A stretch of 64,000 nucleotides of DNA from Gadus chalcogrammus. Its lineage: Eukaryota > Chordata > Actinopteri > Gadiformes > Gadidae. Under the pieces are notes generated by a model that did no database searches, was not told the DNA's origin, and was given only the letters and a program-made list of their open reading frames with translations. Position 1 is the stretch's first letter. Each line of letters begins with the position of its first letter. Below, piece after piece: positions 12,522 to 22,614 of the stretch. The DNA lies in the NCBI RefSeq assembly GCF_026213295.1, contig NC_079419.1, forward strand, positions 12,512,001 to 12,576,000. The letters run 5' to 3'. Both the position numbers and the translations under genes were made by a program.

Positions 12522-12809
12522 ATTAAATGAACACAAGTTAGCTAGCTAGGCTACGATACAGGTTAAACTCTCAGTTTACTAGCGAAATGCGTTTAAACAA
12601 TTAAATAAAGTTAGCAACGCTAATAACTCAATGAAGGAGTGCGAATGAATGACCGTAGATGTTCGTAAATGCGATTAAACAATTAAACAATTAAATACAA
12701 TACAAATATAAAGTTAGCAACGCCAATAAATGTTAATGGTAAAAGTGTCCTGTCTTGTCAGCTCAATTAAGGAGTGCAATGAACGAGCATGACAGTTCGC
12801 GAATGTTCA
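12393..12809 (-). promoter_or_regulatory. Ginger gene upstream region with (GATA)n tract
   Basis: This lies between the transposase start codon and the right TIR, so it presumably holds the promoter or leader of the element. A pure TCTA/GATA microsatellite occupies about 12469-12521. The interval carries diverged continuations of the TIR sequence. No core promoter element is obvious. Confidence 0.35.
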
Positions 12810-13144
12810 AGAACCTTCCAACGTCATTTGACGCGTCATTTGACGCGATCGCCCGTTTCGCGGGCAAAACATTTGTCATCTGACGCGTTCGGCCGTTTCG
12901 CGGGCAAATTTTTTTATTGTTTCGATTAAACAATTAAATACAATACAAATATAAAGTAAAAACAATTGTTATCGCTATCTATCGTAATACAGATAGCGTT
13001 CCGCTATCTGTATTATGTTATTTCGTCGTTTGGAAACATGTTTTCTGCATCGCGTAGTCTGTTGCGGGGCAGGTTGTCAGGATGTAAACAAACGATGACG
13101 TAGGCCGGTACAATTTTCGCCCCCGGTACAATTTTAACGTGACA
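12810..13144 (-). repeat. Ginger right terminal inverted repeat
   Basis: This is the inverted partner of 7209-7531, slightly longer because of a local duplication of a GTCATTTGACGC segment near its inner edge. It ends in TTTTAACGTGACA and is followed by the GAGG duplication. Confidence 0.92.
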
Positions 13145-14754
13145 GAGGCTTCCATTTTCTTCCGGTCTATGAGCTGCCGAGAGGGTCAAAAAGCACTACG
13201 TCGTACAGGAATTGCAAACGCGTTTTCACTCAGAGCCAGCGTGACGGTGGAACAGAGCTTAGTTTAGCGAGACGAGTTTTACCGGCAAATTTGAACATGC
13301 ACCGCATTTGTTTGAAAGACCATAGTTATGCCACGCCACAGGAGAAGGAATCATCGTCGCCAAAAAAACGACGATGTGTAAGCATGTATAACATGGTTTT
13401 CCATGGCAACGAGATGGGCGCTCCTATGTTTGAGCGACTCGTCATTGAAAGGCTACTTTATTACATATTTAATTTACTTTTTCACATTTCTGTCGAGTTT
13501 AAATCGTGACAATATTCTTATGACTTATGGATACTGTCAAATGCGTTGGAGGAATTCAAAAGCCATTCTTCATCAAGTTATGGAGGTTTATTCTCTGCTG
13601 GGGTCACCTATATCCAAATCCACCAAGACGCACTTACGCTAGAGCGGACCTTCTGGAGCTTCAACTCGCTTGCCAGACAGTTGATTTATCACCCGAACAA
13701 CTGGATTTCATACCAACAACTCTGATAAAGAAGACAATACGGAGGAAAAGAAGATCGAGAGGAGGAATTAGGAACAGGATAGGAGACGAGGAAGTAAACT
13801 CGTTGCCAGGGCGTCTAACTGGCGGCGCGTACAGTCGCAGCGGCCCCTCTTGAGATCTGTGAGATTGAGATTGAATGTTTGAGTGTGAGACGTCCTACGA
13901 ACGTAGTTTATGACAGGGAAACAATATTAAACATTAGGACATTGAGAGCGAGTAACATCACTGGCATTCGCTGGCATCTGGACATACTACGCAAACACAG
14001 AATACTAACGGACACTGTGACACCGTGCCCGCAACTGCCCGGAGGAGGAAGCAGCAGAGACGGGGTGGACGTAAACAAACTGAACAGCTTCTTTCAGCTC
14101 CTACCCTCGATGACAAAATGACAATAAATTTGATTTGATTTCGATTTGATTCCGTTTGTTACAATGTAAATAGTTGGTATTTAGAATACTGTTACATTGT
14201 TGAAATCAACGGATTACAATGCGTTGATTAGGATGCGTGCTCAGCCGCACGCATTATGGGAATTATTGTTTTGATTATCGGTAACTCCAAGACTACCAAA
14301 GGCTATGTCAACTTTTATGTTATCTGACATTTTATGCAATCTGACATTAAATGACCTACTGTTATTTATCATCTGTATAGTTATTTGTCATGTTGGAAAG
14401 TCCACAACTGCTGGAGTCAAGTTCCTTGTCTGTAAGAATGCTTGGTCAATAAACCTGATCTGATTTGTCCATCTAATTTGTCCAGTTGTCCACGAACCTC
14501 ATCATCACTCGAATGACTCGATGAGGTAGCCTAGTAGGTGTCATGTCACAGCTTCTTGGCACATACTGCCCACCGTAGTTTTTGGACAAGCGAGCACTAT
14601 TAGTTTGAATGCAATATACAATTGTACCACCAGATGGGAGTAATTTTTACACAGTGTCCCTTTAAAAGTAAAAGCATTCGTCGGGTACATACAAAAAGAC
14701 AGTCAATAAAAGCAAATACTATCAAAGGAAGTGTACGGCCGTTGTGGTATTTAC

Positions 14755-15897
14755 TTTCAAAATAAAAGCCCACCAAACATTCCAATCTTAGATATATTAC
14801 AAATGATTTTGGATTCGATTTAAAAGAAAATGCCCTGTTATTCCATGCTCATTTCACTTCAAGGTTATAGTTCACAACCCCATAGGGTCACCCAAGAAGT
14901 TTCAGAACATTCTGATGTGGAGTTTCAAAATAAAAGCCCACCAAAGATTCCAATATGAGACATATTACATATGATTTTGGATTCAATTTAAAAGAAAATG
15001 CCCTGTTATTTCAGGCTCATTTCCCTTCATGGTTATAGTTCACGACCCCATAGGGTCACCCAAGAAGTTTCAGAACATTCTGATATGGAGTTTCAAAATA
15101 AAAGCCAACCAAAATATCCAATATGAGACATATCACATGATTTTGGATTCAATTTAAAATAAAATGCCCTGTTATTTCAGGCTCATTTGACTTGATGGTT
15201 ATAGTTCAAGACCCCATAGGGTCACCCAAGAAGTTTCAGAACATTATGATGTGGAGTTTCAAAATAAAAGCCCACCAAAAATTCCAATATGAGACATATT
15301 ACATATGATTTTGGATTCAATTTAAAAGAAAATGCCCTGTTATTTCAGGCTCATTTCACTTCATGGTTATAGTTCACGACCCCATAGGGTCACGCAAAAG
15401 GTTTCAGAACATTCTGATGTGGAGTTTCAAAATAAAAGCCAACAAAGATATCCAATGTGAGACATATCACATGATTTTGGATTCAATTTAAAAGAAAATG
15501 CCCTGGTATTTCAGGCTCATCTCACTTCAGGGTTATAGTTCACGACCCCATGGGGTCACGCAAAAGGTTTCAGAACATTCTGATGTGGAGTTTCAAAATA
15601 AAAGCCAACCAAAGTTTCCAATATGAAACATATTACATATGATTTTGGATTACATTTAAAATAAAATGCCCTGTTATTTCAGGCTCATTTGACTTGATGG
15701 TTATAGTTCAAGACCCCATAGGGTCACCCAAGAAGTTTCAGAACATTCTGATGTGGAGTTTCAAAATAAAAGCCCACCAAAGATTCCAATATGAGACATA
15801 TTACCTATGATTTTGGATTCAATTTAAAAGAGAATTCCCTGTTATTCCAGGCTCATTTCACTTCAGGGTTATAGTTCACGACCCCATAGGGTCACCC
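14755..15897. repeat. Tandem satellite, 166-168-bp unit, about 7 copies
   Basis: The anchor TTTCAAAATAAAAGCC recurs at about 14755, 14923, 15091, 15257, 15425, 15591 and 15759. Spacing is 166 or 168 bp. Each unit also contains ACCCCATAGGGTCAC and CAGGCTCATTT. Copies differ by scattered substitutions. The array starts about 90 bp after the right end of the TTAA-flanked element. Confidence 0.92.
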
Positions 15898-16719
15898 TAC
15901 CCATGCAAGTGAACGGAGCGTTCCACGGCATTGAGAAGACCCGTGTAATAAGGGCCTATACAATTTCTGTTTATGGCATAGATTTCTCCTCAGATTAGGC
16001 CAATTAAGCAATGATAACAAAAACAAAAAAAACACAAATGCTGGATCGAAGGCCCGGCCCGACCCGGCAGGCCGGGTCAGGTCAATCAAAACCCTCATTG
16101 TTTAACATGAATTGGCTAAACAAATGACCACTATAGCATATTTAAACACCATTCAAATTGTGCAGAGAATTATTTCCATTGGTCATTCTCAGTGGCGGCT
16201 GGCGATCAAACATGTTGGTGGGGCACAGTAATAGACAGGGGGTCCGAGGTTCTCTCCCCCCCCCCCCCCCCCCATCATTTTTTTGGAATGTAATAGATTT
16301 GATTTCCTGTATTCTGGTGCATTTTGGGGATGGCCACTACCTATTTACCTGCTTTTCATTCAGATTCATAGCCGACATCCTGACTTGCAGGGCCTGGACA
16401 AGCTTACACTGCATATACAGACCTACTTCATGGCCATTCCACCAGCCATTGCTATTTGAGCCATTGTTGCTATTCTGATATTTAGACAAATCATGATCAC
16501 TGTCCTATAGCGTCCATTTTTTGTGAGTCTCAATGTCTACTTCAAATGCAGTTAGAAATATGGGACAGTTGCTTCATTTTGTTTATATGCTACAGGCCGA
16601 AAGACTAAATTAATATGTAACTTATTGCTCCTTTTAAGTATAACATTGCTTGGGGAGTCCAATTCCACCACTGAAAAGGGTGGAAATTGCTTACAACTCT
16701 CTGGTAGTTAGCGATCTAT
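15898..16719. other. Spacer between satellite and minisatellite
   Basis: No gene is recognised. A poly-C run at about 16255-16273 follows a GTGGCGGCTGG-like sequence that resembles the edge of a fish hAT-type repeat. I could not find its second end. Confidence 0.4.
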
Positions 16720-17279
16720 GACACTGTTGTTTTTTATTGGTCGTCATGAAAAAAACAAAAGGATTAAAACTGTCGTTTTAATCAAATGAAACATGAGGGG
16801 TAACACTCGTTTTTTATCGGTCGTCATGAAAAAACATAAGGGGTAACTGTAGTTTTTATCAAATGAAACATGAGGGGTGACACTCATTTTTCTGTGGTTG
16901 TCATGAAAAAAACCATAAGGGGTAACACTGTTGTTTTTTATTGGTCGTCATGAAGAAAAACATAAGGGGTAACACTGTTGTCTTTGTCAAATAAATTATA
17001 AGGGGTAACACTGTCGTTTTTTATCAGTCGTCATGAAAAAAACATAAGGGAAATAATAGAAATACACACATACATTGTAATGTCATGTATTCCTCTTTAT
17101 TGATGAATGATTATTGTGTAGTGTCATAGCCTCAGTGGTGCAGTGGTGTGTACTCTGCCTAACCCACTGGCGACCGCGCCTCAATTACTGTGGAAAACAC
17201 AATATCTTTATTTTTAAACGTAATGCTATCATGTCTATTGCACTGTCATATATAACCACAGACATATTTAAAAAATAAA

Positions 17280-17345
17280 TCTCAGTGGGAAGTGATGAGA
17301 GCTGTGAGCTAACCCCCTGGAGACCGGGGTTCAAGTCCGGTTGAT
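17280..17345 (+). repeat. tRNA-like (B-box) segment inside duplicated block, copy 1
   Basis: The segment carries GGGGTTCAAGTCC at 17326-17338, matching the Pol III B-box consensus. Upstream, CTCAGTGGGAAGTG is reminiscent of an A-box. It looks like a relic of a tRNA-derived SINE rather than a functional tRNA. I could not fold a clean cloverleaf. Confidence 0.4.
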
Positions 17346-18037
17346 GTCCTCTGTTGGAAGTCTCGTATTTCTATTTCATGCGAATTATAAAGTCAAGTAT
17401 AACCATTGTGATGACTATTTTCAGTGTCTTGATGGTGCATTGATAAGTTTGCACGTTAACACTCACAACAGCTCAGGTTCGGATCCCCGCAAAAACGTAG
17501 ACAGGGGTACCACTGTTATTTTTTATTGGTCAACATGGAAAAAACATGAGGGGTAACTGTCGTTTTTTATCGGCCGTCATGAAATAAACATAAATAAACG
17601 CTGTCGATATTTATCAAATAAAACATAGGGGGTGACACCGTTGTTTTTCTTTGGTCGTCATGAAATAAAACACAAGGGGTAACACTGTCGTTTTTTATTG
17701 GTCGTCATGAAAAAAAACATAAAGGGTAACACTGTTGTCTTTGTCAAATAGAATATAAGGGGTAACAGTGTCGTTTTTTATTGGTCGTCATGAAAAAAAA
17801 CATAAGGGAAATAATATAAATAACCACACATACATTTTAATGTCATGTATATCCTCTTTATTGATGATTGATTATTGTGTATTGTCATCTCCTCAGTGGT
17901 GCAGTGGTGTGTACTCTGCCTAACCCACTGGCGACCGTGCCTCAATTTCTGTGGAAAACACAATATCTTTCATTTGAAACGTAATGCTATCATGTCTATT
18001 GCACTATATATATAACCACAGACATATTTAAAAAATA

Positions 18038-18112
18038 AATCTCAGTGGGAAGTGGAGAGTGCTGTGAGCTATCCCCCTGGAGACAGGGGTTCAAGTCCGG
18101 TTGATGTCCTCT
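18038..18112 (+). repeat. tRNA-like (B-box) segment inside duplicated block, copy 2
   Basis: This is the counterpart of the segment at 17280, with GGGGTTCAAGTCC preserved and a few substitutions in the preceding arm. It supports block duplication of the surrounding 0.4 kb. Confidence 0.4.
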
Positions 18113-18475
18113 GTTGGAAGACTCTTATTTCTATTTCATGCGAATTATAAAGTCAAGTATAACCATTGTTGATGGTGCATTGATAAGTTTGGAGGTTTAC
18201 ACTTTAAACAGCTCAGGTTCGGATCCACGCAAAAACGTCGACGGGTACAACAGGGGTACAACTTTCAAAAAATAAATAAAAAATTATCCTTGTCAAATAA
18301 AATATAAGGGGTAACATTGTTGTTTTTCATCATGGGAAAAAAATATAAGGGGTAACACTGTCGTTTTTATCAAATGAAACGTAAAGGGTAACACTGTCGT
18401 TTTTTATCTGTCATCATGAAAAACCCATAATGGGTAACACTGTCGAAATGTAACGAATAAAACATGGGGGGTAAC

Positions 18476-18731
18476 CAGGGGCGGCCCCAGCACATTTGGC
18501 GCTCTAGGCGAGGGGTGGGTGGGGGGGGGGGGTGTATGAAGCGGTTGTTGACGGGGGGGGGGGTGAAGCGATTGTTGACGGGGGGGGGGGGGATTGTTGT
18601 TGACGGGGAGACGTGGCCGATAAGTCTTTTTTTTTTTTCTTTTTTCTCTCGCGCATTTTATATTTTGCGCCCCCCCTCTAGATGGCGCTCTAGGCGGCCG
18701 CCTGACCCGCCTGTAGGGAAGGCCGCGCCTG
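18476..18731. mobile_element. Small hAT-type MITE, 256 bp
   Basis: The left end reads CAGGGGCGGCC and the right end reads GGCCGCGCCTG. It is flanked by an 8-bp duplication GGGGTAAC (18468-18475 and 18732-18739). It has inserted in the 47-bp minisatellite and contains G-runs and a GGCGCTCTAGGCG motif repeated near both ends. It has no coding capacity. Confidence 0.85.
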
Positions 18732-19249
18732 GGGGTAACACTGTTGTTTTTATCAAATGAAACATGAGGGGTGACACTGTCGTTTTTCTTTGGTCGTCAT
18801 GAAAGAAACCATAGGGGGTAACACTATTTTTTTTTATTGGTCGTCATGAAAAAAAACATAAGGGGTAACACTGTTGTTTTTTATTGGTCGTCATCAAAAA
18901 AAACATAAGGGACAACACTGTCGTTTTTTATTGGTCGTCATGAAAAAAAACATAAGGGGTAACATTGTCGTTTTTTATTGGTTGTCATGAAAAAAAACAT
19001 AAGGGGTAACACTGTTGTTTTTTATTGGTCGTCATGAAAAAAAACACAAGGTGTAACACTGTCGTTTTTTATCGGTCGTCATGAAAAAAAACATAAGGGG
19101 TAACATTGTCGTTTTTTATTGGTCGTCATGAAAAAAAACATAAGGGGTAACACTGTTGTTTTTTATTGGTCGTCATCAAAAAAAACATAAGGGACAACAC
19201 TGTCGTTTTCTATCGGTCGTCATGAAAAAAAACATAAGGGGTAACACTA

Positions 19250-19530
19250 GGTGCGTTTCCATCCCCCTAATTTAATGCAAACTTTGAAGTATCAAATCAG
19301 TAAACGTTGATGGAAACACCAAAATTCGCATCAAAATCCTCTAATCCGCAAAAAAGTTTATCCGCTCGCTTGAGGTGGTTTTTGAGAAATGCGAAACAGA
19401 GTAAATTCGCAAAATGGGAGATGGAAACACATTTTGCGGCTGTGACGTAGCGAACTTTGAACACACAGGACTGACAGTCTTTCCGATTTCCGAAAAGACT
19501 GGTTTTTTTTTGTTTGTTTTTTTAAGGGGT

Positions 19531-19536
<6 letters not shown>
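19250..19536. other. Unclassified fish repeat with a small inverted pair
   Basis: A GGTGCGTTTCCATC sequence at its start is mirrored by GATGGAAACACC about 70 bp later. The GATGGAAACAC motif recurs near 19420. It is probably a short non-autonomous repeat. No coding sequence is seen. Confidence 0.4.

Positions 19537-19588
<52 letters not shown>
19537..19588. repeat. (CA)n microsatellite
   Basis: A pure CA run of about 52 bp. Confidence 0.95.
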
Positions 19589-19594
<6 letters not shown>

Positions 19595-19767
19595 ATCAGA
19601 TGGATCCGACCGGGATTTCCGTTTGCGATGGGTTTCCTCCATCAGTGACTTATACAATAAACAAATTATACAAAACAAAACCCCTCTTTCATTTTAAAAT
19701 AATAGTATATGCAAATATGTTGAATAGGCCTCCATCTTTGTTATACTTTTAAAATGTTCCTATATAG

Positions 19768-21689
19768 TAGGGATGGGAAGATTCACCGGTTCGCACCGAT
19801 GCATCGTCATAAAAGCTCACGATGCGATGGCCCGGATCAAAAATGGGTGCATCGGATACAATATGTGGGATGAACCGCGATGCATCGTACCTAAAAATTT
19901 TGCATCGGTATAATCCGTATATTTCTAGATTCCCCCTCTCTAACTGTTTCCTAAACGCGCTCTCATCTCCACTGCTGTCAGTGGCAGATTCTCGTTAAGT
20001 GTCGCGGCCAAGTATCGCGCGAGTTGAAGGAGTGTTCGGGAGAGTTACAATGGCTGATGAGGAGTTATACGTCCCTAAAGCCTGCAATAAGTCCAAGGTT
20101 TGGCAAAACTTTGGCTTTGCAAAGAAAGAAAGAACATGAACCACGACATGGAGGAGAAAGGGATTGTTGGCGGCGAATGTCTCCCGCTTGAGCCCCGCTG
20201 AGGGACCACCGCCGGAGGCGGAGGTGCATAAGCGCTGCCCGGCAAAGATCCCTTTCTCCTCCTTGTCGTGGTTCATGTTCTTGAGGGAGTCAAAGCCAAA
20301 GTTCCTTCCCCCCAATTCATTCTCAACCTTGGCTGAGATAACCCCCAATACGAGTCTCGTTGTAGAAATACCAGAGATGAGAGTCCGACGTGTTATGAGC
20401 CATCACACCAACAGCAGAACGGTTATCCAAATAACAAGGAAGTGTACAACACTTGCGTTACAGTCCTGGAGCTCTATATCGAAATAATATCATATAATAC
20501 ATAAGATATCTATATCATATAACATATTGTGTGCGCCTCCAGACGATATTATGAATCACAAACGACTTTGTCGGGTTCTGCGACGTCTCTGGTTCTTCCA
20601 CTTTCACATCAACCTGAAGTCGACTGAACCGCGCGCTGCCTGCTGCCGGCTGCCCGCTGCCGGGCGATGGTGCCTCGCGGCAACCGGCGGCATGTCGCAG
20701 TTCATGTACTTCAGCGAGTCAAACCAAAGTTCCTTTCCCCCAATTCCTTCTCAACCATGGCTTAGATAACCCCCACGACAGTCTCGTTGTGGAAATACAA
20801 GACACGTCAAGAACCGACAAGAAACACTTGCGTTACAGTGTGTGTATTCACACACACACATGTGGCGCTCGCACGGTCGAGTCTCATTGGCGGGCCAACG
20901 TCTCTGGGCGGGCCAGGCAGAGTAAGGGGAGGAGCTGAGATTCCTGATGACGTCATGAGCACAGACATTCCAAATCAGCGCGCTTCAGGCTCCGTTTTTT
21001 CAAAGGCGAGCAGAACAGCTAGTGCTAGTTTTACACCAAACGCAAGTTTTAGCCACTGGGGGACCATAGGCAGGCTAGGGAACTCATATTTATGTTAGAA
21101 AACCTCCCAAAGTGAGATTTTCATGTCATGGGACCTTTAAGAAAAACCTGAAAATAGGACAAATTAGTTAAATTTAGTGTGTGAGGCAGTTGATCCACAT
21201 GTTTAGGATGAAGCAAACTGTGTTGTGACTGTCAGGTATAGTGAAAAAATGTTACATTCAGAACACTCTTATGCACATACACATACACATTACACATACA
21301 TGTTTTCTTTTGTCAGAAACCTTGTTACTGATTTGTTGTCTGACAAACAAAAATGTTACATTCAGAACACACTTACACACATACACATAAATGTTTTCTT
21401 TTGTCAGAAACCTGGTTACTGATTTGTTGTCTGACAAATAAATAAATCATTATGTATCATATTAAATTGCATAGAATTGTATTATTTAGCATCGCATCTT
21501 GTTGAATCGCATCTTGTTGAATCGCATCGTGTCGAATCGTATCGTGTCGAATCGCACTGCATCGCAATAGGGGTGAATCGTATCGTATCGCATTAGTAGC
21601 TGCTTTTATGTATCTTGAATGTATCGGATCGTTGGCAGTGCATCGAGATGTGTATCGCATCGTCCTCCTGATGGAGATGCACATCCCTA
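19768..21689. mobile_element. hAT-type element, non-autonomous, 1.9 kb
   Basis: The ends are TAGGGATG and CATCCCTA, with an 8-bp target duplication CTATATAG (19760-19767 and 21690-21697). Internal CGATGCATCG-rich termini are typical of fish hAT copies. A segment near 20300-20370 is repeated in diverged form near 20730-20800. The arms around 20131-20162 and 20247-20285 are inverted. Another internal segment repeats at about 21225-21320 and 21345-21440. No transposase frame survives. Confidence 0.85.
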
Positions 21690-21904
21690 CTATATAGCCT
21701 ATTTTATAGCTTACACACTGATATTTTAAAACAGGAATGCGAAATGCATCCTGGGATATTTAACGGTCCCAAGTCCACACCATGGACATATTGGGCTAGC
21801 CCCACCAGGAAGCAAAATAATCTCCATTCACTTCAACAGAGAAACACTCTGAGCATGCGCATTTCAATGTTTCCAGTCCAATACACATTACATCGGGTTG
21901 GTGG

Positions 21905-22614
21905 GGCTAGAGCCCATCTTGCACCTCCTGGCGCACAATCTGATCCGTGGTCTCTAGAGGAGTTCCTCGCCTGCGGCTTCTCACGTGATGACCTGCGTCC
22001 TGTCAATCTTAGCCTGTCAGCTGCCAACCGCTCCCCCATAGCCATTGAGGGAGCATTCTTTGCTCTCAACAGCCCCCAGCGACAGTGGTGTTACGTCCTG
22101 CCGCTCGATGGTGTACGTGAGCAGCTCAGTTTGAGCGATGTACCTGTCCCTAGAGTCACTGCTTAACCTCGGCCTCTTCCCTGCAGACTTCCTATCGGGT
22201 AACAGTGGAGGTCCCAGAGACAAGCATGGCCCTGGCACACATGACGTACCAATCAAGCCCTTGTATGTGAATGCTACGAGGTCTGCCGACAGTGGCTGCA
22301 CAGACCAGGGTAATCCCCAGGACGCTCAGTGCTCATGCCCCAAGCGTACAGCCCCTCCACCACGGCCTCAGGCGTTACCGTTCCCCTGCTCACCGGAGAA
22401 CAATGGTTGGATTAAAGATTGGCTACTAGGTAGATACGCCTCATCTACATTCAACACTTGCTCTCATAAAGCTTTGCCTTGCATGGAGGGGCCCCCTGTC
22501 GAAATGCACGTGGACCCAGCAGCCACGCCGAAGGCATGCCACACTGCGGCTATTGTGCCTTTGCACTGGCAGCAAAGAGTCTATGACGATCTCCTTCAGG
22601 ACGAAGCCCTTGGA
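21905..22614 (+). pseudogene. Decayed Ty3/gypsy pol, protease to start of reverse transcriptase
   Basis: An open stretch resembles the aspartic-protease region of a fish gypsy family, around a LSAANRSPI segment. A frame change is followed by the linker and the start of reverse transcriptase (GPPVEMHVDP, VPLHWQQRV). It is cut at 22614 by a hAT insertion and resumes at 24402. No LTR was found, so the copy is truncated as well as frame-shifted. Confidence 0.75.

Larger units (their letters stand above)
7209..13144 (-). mobile_element. Ginger-type (gypsy-integrase-related) DNA transposon, near intact
   Basis: The element is 5936 bp and starts TGTCACGTTAAAATTG. It ends with the exact inverse and is flanked by the direct duplication GAGG (7205-7208 and 13145-13148). 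The terminal inverted repeats are about 323 bp (left) and 335 bp (right) and nearly identical. Between them lies one minus-strand multi-exon gene with a DD35E integrase and a Ulp1-like protease. This is the known architecture of Ginger1 elements, which have TGT...ACA ends like gypsy LTRs. There is no reverse transcriptase, no LTR and no Polinton gene set, so it is a cut-and-paste DNA transposon. The two TIRs differ at only a few positions plus a small duplication in the right arm, which suggests fairly recent insertion. It sits inside the TTAA-flanked element. Confidence 0.9.
7038..14661. mobile_element. TTAA-flanked short-TIR element, host of the Ginger insertion
   Basis: The left end reads TTAA (7034-7037) then AGGGACACTATGTAA. 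The right end is the inverted counterpart, with AGTGTCCCT followed by TTAA at 14662-14665. After subtracting the 5.9-kb Ginger insertion and one copy of its 4-bp duplication, the element is about 1.68 kb. TTAA target duplications are typical of piggyBac. I see no transposase of that type, so this would be a non-autonomous copy. The right part (about 13300-14120) has a short basic open stretch that weakly resembles LINE N-terminal sequence. The class assignment is inference. Confidence 0.5.
16720..19249. repeat. About 47-bp minisatellite array, interrupted
   Basis: The unit contains GGGGTAACACTGTCG, a T-run, TTGGTCGTCATGAAAA and ACATAA. It recurs through about 16720-17050, 17500-17815, 18290-18475 and 18732-19249. 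Two long, mutually similar segments (about 17050-17500 and 17810-18250) are embedded, so a larger block has been duplicated. One small hAT-like element has inserted in the array. Confidence 0.88.

Noticed and set aside
14755..15897. CRISPR-like regular repeat pattern
   Set aside because: Units are contiguous and diverged 166-168-bp tandem copies with no unique spacers, and this is a eukaryotic genome.
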